From a bacterium (lineage in GTDB: Bacteria; UBP15; UBA6099; JAJRTR01), in contig JAJRTR010000100.1 of NCBI GenBank assembly GCA_024278215.1, forward strand, positions 1-30,070: a DNA stretch of 30,070 nucleotides, given 5' to 3'. Of the stretch, positions 23,933 through 30,070 are shown piece after piece. The number at the start of each line of letters is the position of its first letter. Within the stretch, counting starts at the first letter, position 1. The notes under the pieces were generated by a model that saw only the letters and a program-made list of their open reading frames with translations, did no database searches and was not told where the DNA came from. The position numbers were made by a program, and so were the translations under genes.

Positions 23933-25525
23933 ATGGCAGAAGAAAAGAAAAAGAAGCTGGCTGATGTTTTTTCAGCCGGCAGTACAGACGACGAGAAGAA
24001 GGCACGGCATGAAGCCGGAAGCATAATAGCGATGAGCGCCATGCTGGCAGGTGGCATATTCCAGGCCCTGTGGATGATCTTCACAGCCCGCATGCTCGGC
24101 GACAGGGACATGGGTCTCTTCGGCCCTGTGATTTCTCTTTTCTTCATGCTCTCCAATCTTGCGGGACTTGCTATTCCACAGACAATAATGACATTCGTGT
24201 CGTATCACTATGAAACGTCGTTCGATGAATCTCTCAAGTTTATCCAGGATGGAATGGGGCTGATATTCAGGCTTGCGATAGGATATGTGACGATCGTGAC
24301 GCTTGTCGCGCTGGGGCTCGGCGTGGCCGGCGTCGTGAAGTGGGAAAACGCGGTCCTGGCGATTGTCCTCGTTGTTTCTGTTGCTTTTACGGCCCTCTTC
24401 TGGGGCATGAGCGGAGTGCTCAACGGATTCCAGAGACTGGACCTTGTTTCGCTGGCCAACCTCATTTTTCCGATAGGTGTGTTCTTCGGCACGTTTCTTC
24501 TTATATGGATCGCGCAGAAAACACTGGGCAGCGAGACGCAGTGGGACGTTGTGTTCGGCATCGGAGGACAGGGCGTCGGCTCCGCACTGGCGTTAATCGT
24601 TTCCGTGATAGTGCTCGCCAGGCTTGGGAAATTTCACGTAAAGAGCCTTTTCAGACTTGGAGCAAACAATGGGTTGTATGTCCGCATACTGAAATTCGGG
24701 GGTGTCACAGCCGTCGCAATGATATGCACGACTATGGTCCAGCAGATGGCTCCGGTGATCGTGCGTTATGTAGGGATGAAATATATGCTGTTCGGCCCAA
24801 CAGCCGCGGTTTGCGAATCGGCTATCGGACACTTCAGCACGGCGATGATGTTCGGTCTGGTAACAATGCTTCTCGCGGGAGTGGCACTCGCGCTCGCCCC
24901 GGCGGTGTCGGAGGCTGAAAGCCAGAACAGACCCGACCTCATGCAGCATTATTATAATTCCGCGCTCAAACAATCGTTTGTCGTTATAGGCATATTTGTT
25001 TTGCTGTTTATCCCTTATGCCGGGAATATCATCGAGTTGATGGACGGACCGGAGTTCCCCGCTTCGGTGATGCAGCCGCTCGGTATGTTGTCCGTTTTCG
25101 GCGGTTCGGGCGCATCGCTGCTGTTTGTTATCATCCATCTGTACATAGGACTCAAGAAACCTGCTACGGCTGCAATTGCGCTCGGGGCTGTTCTTGTGCT
25201 TCTCATTGTGATCACCTCATGGGCAACCATTCACTTCAAAAGCATCGAGTGGGCCTTCGCAGGACTGATAATATCGACATGGTCGGGCATCATCGCTCTG
25301 TGTACCATCGCAAAATATTCGCACAACCTCGCATTCCCCTTCAAATCCGTTCTACAGCCTGTCGCGGCAGGCATACCGGGCGTACTCATAGCTCTGTTCC
25401 TGCTGCCGAAGACCCTTCCTTTCGTCCTGCTCGGCATCGTGATCATCGTCGCAATATATCTGTTCATTCTATGGCTCTTCGATAAAATGGATAAATCAAA
25501 AGTAACGCAATTACCGGCGGCGTGA
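23933..25525 (+). CDS. MOP-superfamily polysaccharide flippase (Wzx/MATE-like)
   Basis: This is an integral inner-membrane protein of 530 residues with about 14 predicted helices. Family features are the start AGSIIAMSAMLAGGIFQALW, followed by ARMLGDRDMGLFGPVISLFFMLSNLAGLAIPQTI and, later, a central break at GIGGQGVGSALALIVSVIVL. The first 28 residues are charged and cytoplasmic (rich in Lys and Glu). Relatives move lipid-linked oligosaccharides or other lipid carriers from the inner to the outer leaflet. No glycosyltransferase or polymerase gene accompanies it in this window, so the cargo cannot be named. The ribosome binding site is weak (GGAAAAACGATAG). A drug/metabolite exporter of the same superfamily is less likely but possible. 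Confidence 0.85.
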   Translation: MAEEKKKKLADVFSAGSTDDEKKARHEAGSIIAMSAMLAGGIFQALWMIFTARMLGDRDMGLFGPVISLFFMLSNLAGLAIPQTIMTFVSYHYETSFDESLKFIQDGMGLIFRLAIGYVTIVTLVALGLGVAGVVKWENAVLAIVLVVSVAFTALFWGMSGVLNGFQRLDLVSLANLIFPIGVFFGTFLLIWIAQKTLGSETQWDVVFGIGGQGVGSALALIVSVIVLARLGKFHVKSLFRLGANNGLYVRILKFGGVTAVAMICTTMVQQMAPVIVRYVGMKYMLFGPTAAVCESAIGHFSTAMMFGLVTMLLAGVALALAPAVSEAESQNRPDLMQHYYNSALKQSFVVIGIFVLLFIPYAGNIIELMDGPEFPASVMQPLGMLSVFGGSGASLLFVIIHLYIGLKKPATAAIALGAVLVLLIVITSWATIHFKSIEWAFAGLIISTWSGIIALCTIAKYSHNLAFPFKSVLQPVAAGIPGVLIALFLLPKTLPFVLLGIVIIVAIYLFILWLFDKMDKSKVTQLPAA

Positions 25526-25626
25526 CGCGCGCGATTCTTTCGCGGGACTTCGTCCGGGAGAGGCGGAGAATGCGCATAGAACAATACAGGCGGCACACCG
25601 TTTGGTCATGGCTTTGCCACGGGGCA

Positions 25627-26556
25627 TCACTTGCCGTTATCGGATTTTCCGGCTTTGGTTTTCGGTTTCATAAGCCTTTCGGGATCGACGTTATTCAGTT
25701 CGATATCGGATAGCACATATTTTGTTGCGATCAAATCTCCGTATGTTAATTCTCTGCGTACAATAAGCTTGCTTTTGGGATCAACCCACATTTTGGATAC
25801 CACATCACCCGGTGCATACTTTTCCATCCTGTCTCTCACCATTTTCAGTTCTCTGTTCAGTTGAACATGAGTCTCCTCGGGGACATCGTAATCGTCGCCT
25901 CCACATCCCACAGCCCACTCTTTATCGCCTTTCAGATAATGTATTTCGAGAATAATATAATTCGTATCTTTGTATTCTTCCGTGCCGGTGACTTCTGCTT
26001 CTCCGCCGTTCGCGAGGGCACAGTCCATCTCGATCATTTCGTATGTCCAGGTAGTATTGAACAGGATGCCCGAGTCTGTCGTCACATCATTTTTCAGAGA
26101 AAAGCCGAACCCCGGTGTTCGCATAAAAACCAGATTTTTACTTGTTTCAGGATTATAAGACACTTTGGAATTCTGGAGGAAAGACGGCAGGAAATCGGAT
26201 ATTTTCATAATCATTTCTATGGTAAACGGCTTCACGAAAAAAAAACGGGAAACACTTTCCTTGTATTCCTTGGCCATTTCGTTTTGTTCGATTTTTTTTC
26301 GTTTATGCAGTCTTTCGAGTTGTTCAAGGATTATCTTGTATTTCGACATAGCTTCCCTGTTGCGACTTTCCACAAATTCATCGTCGAGGTCTTTCCTGTG
26401 AACCGTGAATGAATAACTATCGAGTGCTGCCACAGCTTTGTGCATATCCGCGATCAACTCTTCGGCATCCGGCAGGGCAAAAGCAAGCCTGCCTCCGAAC
26501 AAGCTGAAAAAAGAGAAAGTAACAGTGAGCGCAATAATTCTTCTGAAATGCAGCAT
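25627..26556 (-). CDS. Exported protein of unknown function (LolA/DUF1571-like fold suspected)
   Basis: This is a protein of 309 residues with an N-terminal signal peptide (MLHFRRIIALTVTFSFFSLF, cleavage near 27 after AFA). A helical, highly charged stretch (about 57-104) follows. The second half alternates strands with motifs such as NLVFMRTPGFGFSLKNDV, TWTYEMIEMDC, NYIILEIHYL and SKMWVDPKSKLIVRRELTYG. The last of these, a statement of type 'WVD..S.LIVRRE', is common in periplasmic LolA-like and DUF1571-type proteins that bind lipids. Two Cys pairs may form disulfides. The start has a strong GGGAGG site. I do not recognise a specific family with certainty. It is convergent with the flippase and may act at the envelope. 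Confidence 0.75.
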   Translation of the reverse strand: MLHFRRIIALTVTFSFFSLFGGRLAFALPDAEELIADMHKAVAALDSYSFTVHRKDLDDEFVESRNREAMSKYKIILEQLERLHKRKKIEQNEMAKEYKESVSRFFFVKPFTIEMIMKISDFLPSFLQNSKVSYNPETSKNLVFMRTPGFGFSLKNDVTTDSGILFNTTWTYEMIEMDCALANGGEAEVTGTEEYKDTNYIILEIHYLKGDKEWAVGCGGDDYDVPEETHVQLNRELKMVRDRMEKYAPGDVVSKMWVDPKSKLIVRRELTYGDLIATKYVLSDIELNNVDPERLMKPKTKAGKSDNGK

Positions 26557-26705
26557 ATATACCGCCTCCCGGACCGTTATTTTCGGGATAAAATAATATT
26601 ACCGATAAGCGTCGGCGCATTGTTTGAAGCAAATTAAGCGCCGTAATCCCAATTTGTACCTGTGATCTTCTGTCAGTAATTATAACTTTAAATCGAGTGC
26701 CGGAG

Positions 26706-26787
26706 GAGCCAATTGCAAAATTATGTTCGTGGCGAGACTGAACGATTGCAGCCGGACACGGCGGAATCAGGATTTTGCGATCGGCTC
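26706..26787 (+). repeat. Family 1 repeat, internally deleted copy 4 (82 bp)
   Basis: The left end GAGCCAATTGCAAAATTATGTT is intact. The interior, including the central hairpin, is missing, and the right end is decayed (GATTTTGCGATCGGCTC against AATTTTGCAATTGGCTC). It lies downstream of the flavoprotein stop and upstream of the exported-protein gene. This is a fossil of the same element. Confidence 0.85.
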
Positions 26788-26827
26788 GATGGTAATGAAA
26801 AATATAATGTCGCAGAAAAGATTCCGA

Positions 26828-28165
26828 TTATTTATAATAAACCGGACGTGGAACAAGGTTAAATATCCATTCCGCCCGCCTGCGCCACTTATTAAATTCA
26901 CGCACTGAATATCTGCGTGGATAATGTTGATAATGCCGGTCGACCATCCCTGCCAGCACAAAAGCGAATGTTATGCGAGCAAGATATGCCGGGCGGTCCG
27001 CAATCTTCAGCAACTTCGGCAGAATCTTTATCCCGCCAGCCGCGTTCAACATGTGTTCCATTTTCCAGAACATTTCCGGGTCCGAAACCACCCTGCTGAG
27101 CAACGCATGAATATTCTCAGCGGATTCGGAAAACATTGTTTGTTGCAGTATATATAACTGTGCGAATCGTATGTCGCGTTCGCGCTTATATTTCACATTG
27201 TAGTCCCACAGATCGGCGATGCCGAAACTGTTTGCGAGCAGCGCATCGTGAGCAGTGCCCGCCGCGTATGCAGCCGCGTCCATAGCGGAGGAAACGCCCG
27301 AGCCGTTCAGAGGGTTGGCCATGCTCGCACAGTCGCCCACAAGCATCAACCCCGGCGCGACAAAAGAATCGAACGACCTCCTCACAGGAATACGGGCCGC
27401 ATGTCCCGCCCGCAGAATTTCCCGCCCCATTCCACCTTCATCACGCACCAGCTCGGCGCAAATATCCTTTGGATTCGCAGCGCCCGCAATATTCGGAACA
27501 CATGCGAACACATCCACAAGCCCGGCGTTGTCGCGGCTGACCCACTGCACACCATTGTACTTGCCTAACACAAGTATCGTTCTGCCGCCACGGGAAGTAT
27601 CTTCTCTGATCTCGCGCCATGTAGCTACACAGTCGCCGCCGCGAAAGCGTCTCGGGAAACCGTACTTCTCCGGCATTTTAGACCTCAAAACACCTCCCGC
27701 GCCCGACGCATCGATTGTTATTCTCGCTTCGACATATTCCTCCCCGCCGTCCCCTGTCTGTATTTTAAGACCCGCGACTTTTCCTCCGTCGAACAGAGGC
27801 CCGGCAACAACCGTGTCGAACATAAATCGCGCGCCTGCCCGCTCTGCCGCCTCGATGACTCTCTCGCCGAAAAGTCTTCTGTCGACATTGCACTCGCTAT
27901 CGCTCATCTCTGCACGGGTGCCTGTGTCGCCAAGCGGAGTGAAAATTCTAAAATTGAAACCGGACATCAGTTCCGGTGGCTTCGGTTCCGCAAGGCCCAC
28001 CTTTTCGCAGATGCCCGCTTCGATTGTGTCCCACCAGTCGTGTCCCATCTCCTGTCTGCACCGTTTTTCCACGAGCAGCACGGAATGTCCCTTTTCAGCA
28101 AGTCTTTTCGCCGCGACACATCCCGCCACACCCGCCCCCGCAACGGCTACATCCCACTTTTTCAT
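26828..28165 (-). CDS. Geranylgeranyl-reductase-family FAD-dependent oxidoreductase
   Basis: This is a flavoprotein of 445 residues. The N-terminal Rossmann fold is DVAVAGAGVAGCVAAKRLAE (GAGVAG at 10-15) with an acidic end LLVEKR. A central conserved motif is CNVDRRLFGERVIEAAERAG, followed by TIDASGAGGVLRSKM. The second FAD contact is GLMLVGDCASMANPLNGSGVSSAMDA, typical of the geranylgeranyl reductase/halogenase-like group. Relatives reduce polyprenyl chains of lipids or quinones, or act on other hydrophobic substrates. A C-terminal basic region (HYPRRYSVREFNKWRRRAEW) may touch membrane. The start has only a weak purine stretch upstream. No isoprenoid genes adjoin it. The exact reaction is unknown. 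Confidence 0.87.
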   Translation of the reverse strand: MKKWDVAVAGAGVAGCVAAKRLAEKGHSVLLVEKRCRQEMGHDWWDTIEAGICEKVGLAEPKPPELMSGFNFRIFTPLGDTGTRAEMSDSECNVDRRLFGERVIEAAERAGARFMFDTVVAGPLFDGGKVAGLKIQTGDGGEEYVEARITIDASGAGGVLRSKMPEKYGFPRRFRGGDCVATWREIREDTSRGGRTILVLGKYNGVQWVSRDNAGLVDVFACVPNIAGAANPKDICAELVRDEGGMGREILRAGHAARIPVRRSFDSFVAPGLMLVGDCASMANPLNGSGVSSAMDAAAYAAGTAHDALLANSFGIADLWDYNVKYKRERDIRFAQLYILQQTMFSESAENIHALLSRVVSDPEMFWKMEHMLNAAGGIKILPKLLKIADRPAYLARITFAFVLAGMVDRHYQHYPRRYSVREFNKWRRRAEWIFNLVPRPVYYK

Positions 28166-28224
28166 AACCTGTTCTCTTTCCGTGTTCTCATTACAAGCAC
28201 TATGGATAATGAAAATGATAAGTA

Positions 28225-28602
28225 TTATTTGACGCTTCGAATCTTTTCGAGGGCTTTGTCGGTGTCGTCACAGATCAGGAAAAACGAGTCTATCGAGAGA
28301 GTGCTGAATACATCCATGATTTCGTTACTGACGGATGTCAGCCATATTCGTTTGCCGTGCTTTTTGAAGTTTTCGTTGGCGTTGACGAGGCAGCCGATGG
28401 CGCTGCTGCCGATAAAATCCAGACGTTTGCAATCCAGAATCAGGTGCGTCGCCTCGCTTTCCCTCTGGTTATCCATCATGTTCCTGAAATCGTTGAGGTT
28501 GGACACGAATATGCCGCCGTTCATGTAGACGACGACGGTGTCAGTGCAGCCTGAAGGGATTTTTATGCGAAAATCGAATTCCTTAAAATTCAATTCAATC
28601 AA
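28225..28602 (-). CDS. STAS-domain anti-sigma-factor antagonist
   Basis: This is a single STAS domain of 125 residues. It has ILDCKRLDFIGSSAIGCLVNA (about 55-75), where S66 or S67 is the expected phosphorylated Ser of SpoIIAA/RsbV relatives. Such proteins bind an anti-sigma kinase and release a sigma factor, or act as switches in signalling modules. No kinase, phosphatase or sigma factor gene is nearby. The upstream frame begins with TTG at 28602 directly after an AGGAG site, which is too close for initiation there; the TTG at 28593 (residue 4) has better spacing of about 9 nt. Either way the start codon appears to be TTG. It runs in the same direction as the flavoprotein, with 59 bp between them, and as the sialidase-like gene. 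Confidence 0.86.
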   Translation of the reverse strand: MIELNFKEFDFRIKIPSGCTDTVVVYMNGGIFVSNLNDFRNMMDNQRESEATHLILDCKRLDFIGSSAIGCLVNANENFKKHGKRIWLTSVSNEIMDVFSTLSIDSFFLICDDTDKALEKIRSVK

Positions 28603-28684
28603 CTCCTGAATAAATTTACGAGAAGCGTATCATGATTTAATATATATTATTCTATAAATGCTGTAAATGCCGGTTGAATTATTT

Positions 28685-29761
28685 TTACAGCACGACACGG
28701 GCCACCATAACTGCTCTTTCCTTCCTGGTGACATGTTTGAAGTAACTTACGAATACTTCGCCGTTGTCGTTCTGCATCGCACGTGCCCATCCGCAATCAT
28801 TGGAAAGTGTATCGTCGTCAATCGTTATACTGTTGCTCTCCGGCCATGATCTTCCGCCGTCTTCGCTGAGCCTGGCCTTTATCCCGAAAGGCTTTTCAAG
28901 TGAGGAAAAAGTCATAAGTAAAAGCCCGTCTTTGAGGACACGCAACGAATGGGCATTGCCTTTTATGCCTGCAGGCGAAGGAAGCGACCAGTCCGCGCCG
29001 CCGTTTTCGGAGCGGCATATATATATTTCCGAACCTGTCATAACCGCGGAAAGCGCGCATATCAATGTGCCGTCATCCTTCAACGCAATAGAGGGACATT
29101 TCAGTTGTGGCAGGTCTTCATGTTCTTTCCCGCAATAAGTCATACCGTGCAGTTTCCATGTCCGGCCAAGGTCATCGGAGCGCATGATCACCGATTCCCA
29201 GGGGTAGTCGAATTTCTGTGATGCGTCCTCGTCATAATCGCAGGCGAGCAGAATCGAGCCGTCGCCCCACAGTATCGGCGCGTCATAACCGGCGACCACC
29301 GGATAGTCGCGGCACTTCACAAATCGAGGCTTGCCGAACTTCACGCGCTCACCGGCGGCATCGACCACCATTGTGATTGCGCCTCTTAGAGTGAGCACCC
29401 AGTCAAGATCGGTCGCCACTTTGACTTCCGGCTCTCCCATCCAGTTATATACGTGCCAGAGGTTGTCCGAAATCAAGTAACGGCCTTCATCTATGCGTAT
29501 CATGGTCGGCGCGGTTCCGCAACTTCTAATCCTGGGCACCTGGCGTTTGCCGCGCTCGGAAAGTTCTGTCGGTGACGGGCCGGTGATCATGTTCAGGATG
29601 CCCTTCGGGTCGATTTTCACTGTTGAATCCCTGGACGGTGCATCGTGATAGAGAAGCGCGAATCCCCCGCCGGCGAAACCACAAAGATATGGATTGCAGT
29701 AATACCGGTTTTTGCTCCTGATTATTTCATAACGTTTAATTGTGATTCCATCTTTTTTCAT
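28685..29761 (-). CDS. BNR/Asp-box (sialidase-fold) protein
   Basis: This is a predicted six-bladed beta-propeller of 358 residues. Three Asp boxes (S/T-x-D/E-x-G-x-x-W) are visible: SDDLGRTW at 195-202, SENGGADW at 251-258 and SEDGGRSW at 299-306. Neuraminidase-type folds use these at blade turns. No signal peptide is visible in the first 30 residues (MKKDGITIKRYEIIRSKNRY), so the protein looks cytoplasmic or is exported by another route. The catalytic Arg triad and Tyr/Glu pair of true sialidases cannot be assigned with confidence, so enzymatic activity is not claimed. The ATG has GGAG (in CCTGGAGACCGGG) upstream. It is 82 bp upstream of the STAS gene on the same strand. Confidence 0.84.
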   Translation of the reverse strand: MKKDGITIKRYEIIRSKNRYYCNPYLCGFAGGGFALLYHDAPSRDSTVKIDPKGILNMITGPSPTELSERGKRQVPRIRSCGTAPTMIRIDEGRYLISDNLWHVYNWMGEPEVKVATDLDWVLTLRGAITMVVDAAGERVKFGKPRFVKCRDYPVVAGYDAPILWGDGSILLACDYDEDASQKFDYPWESVIMRSDDLGRTWKLHGMTYCGKEHEDLPQLKCPSIALKDDGTLICALSAVMTGSEIYICRSENGGADWSLPSPAGIKGNAHSLRVLKDGLLLMTFSSLEKPFGIKARLSEDGGRSWPESNSITIDDDTLSNDCGWARAMQNDNGEVFVSYFKHVTRKERAVMVARVVL

Positions 29762-30070
29762 TCCCGGTCTCCAGGTGGATTCCCCCCATAGTATTCAGAG
29801 CTGTTCTCCCGCTGTCCACAAATTCAATCATAACATGTTGTGAGTCACCTCGCAATTTTGCAACTGTCCCGAACATTGCGAAATCCTATTATTTTGACAC
29901 ATAGCCACTTGTTTGATATTCTTTTCTGCATAAGAGCCAGTTGCAAAATTATGTTCGAAGCGAGGTCGAGCGAAATTGGTCGGAAGCAAGGCGGAGGTGC
30001 AAAATCCCCGCAGGCGTACTTGTAGAGTACGTCGAGGATGATTTTGTGCCGACAACGCAGCTGTTGACAA
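29762..30070. other. Intergenic end of window, 309 bp
   Basis: The stretch upstream of the BNR-repeat gene holds no credible gene. Its last 137 bp are the left part of a family 1 repeat. The first 170 bp are mildly AT-rich and may carry the promoter of the minus-strand BNR gene, but no clear -35/-10 pair was seen. Confidence 0.6.
29934..30070 (+). repeat. Family 1 long-palindrome repeat, copy 5 (truncated by window end)
   Basis: This is the left 137 bp of a family 1 copy, beginning GAGCCAGTTGCAAAATT (one change in the terminal inverted repeat). It includes the central hairpin CGTACT - TGTAG - AGTACG. Over the part shared with copy 1 (about 99 bp) there are several substitutions and a one-base length difference, so it is a separate copy and not the circular continuation of the window's start. 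Confidence 0.9.

Noticed and set aside
1-30070. A circular plasmid or phage joined through the repeats at both ends
   Set aside because: The end copies differ in several bases and in length, and no replication, partition, integrase or structural phage genes are present.

Overview
The window looks like one contig from an uncultured, motile, probably anaerobic, diderm bacterium of moderate GC content. A signal-peptide-bearing outer-membrane porin points to an outer membrane. A four-subunit 2-oxoacid:ferredoxin oxidoreductase and a RACo-like corrinoid-protein activator point to anaerobic, ferredoxin-linked metabolism. Several methyl-accepting receptors with CheW, CheD and CheX show a chemotaxis array. 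The phylum cannot be read from the sequence. No rRNA, tRNA, CRISPR array, transposase or phage gene was seen. Both window ends lie inside copies of the same dispersed repeat, which is what an assembly broken at repeats would look like.

Region 1 (1-11459) is a chemotaxis island on the + strand. It holds cheW, a 4-helix/PAS receptor, a single-domain response regulator, a dCache-type receptor, an OprP/OprO-like porin, a tight cheD / response regulator / cheX operon, and a PilJ-type receptor. The three receptors have different sensory halves, near-identical signalling hairpins and a shared acidic-aromatic C-terminal tail. cheA, cheB and cheR are not in the window.

Region 2 (11711-14375, +) is a compact operon for the delta, alpha, beta and gamma subunits of a 2-oxoacid:ferredoxin oxidoreductase (2-oxoglutarate or branched-chain 2-oxoacid type).

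Region 3 (14500-22700) mixes a membrane-anchored beta-propeller protein (-), a RACo-like 2Fe-2S/ASKHA reductive activator (+), a zinc-ribbon methyltransferase (+), D-aminoacyl-tRNA deacylase (-) and a mitochondrial-type aconitase (-). Intergenic spaces are occupied by two families of long palindromic repeats.

Region 4 (22680-30070) holds an FmdB-type zinc ribbon protein (+), a second methyltransferase (-), a MOP-superfamily flippase (+), an exported protein of unknown function (-), a geranylgeranyl-reductase-like flavoprotein (-), a STAS anti-sigma-factor antagonist (-) and a BNR/sialidase-fold protein (-).

The most unusual non-coding content is the repeats. Family 1 (about 178 bp, perfect 17-bp terminal inverted repeats, five copies) and family 2 (about 185 bp, two copies plus solo end hairpins) both fold as long imperfect hairpins and share internal motifs. 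The family 2 end hairpin keeps a loop core while its stem sequence changes with pairing preserved. Two minus-strand genes take their stop codons, and their last 31 and about 14 residues, from palindromic repeats.
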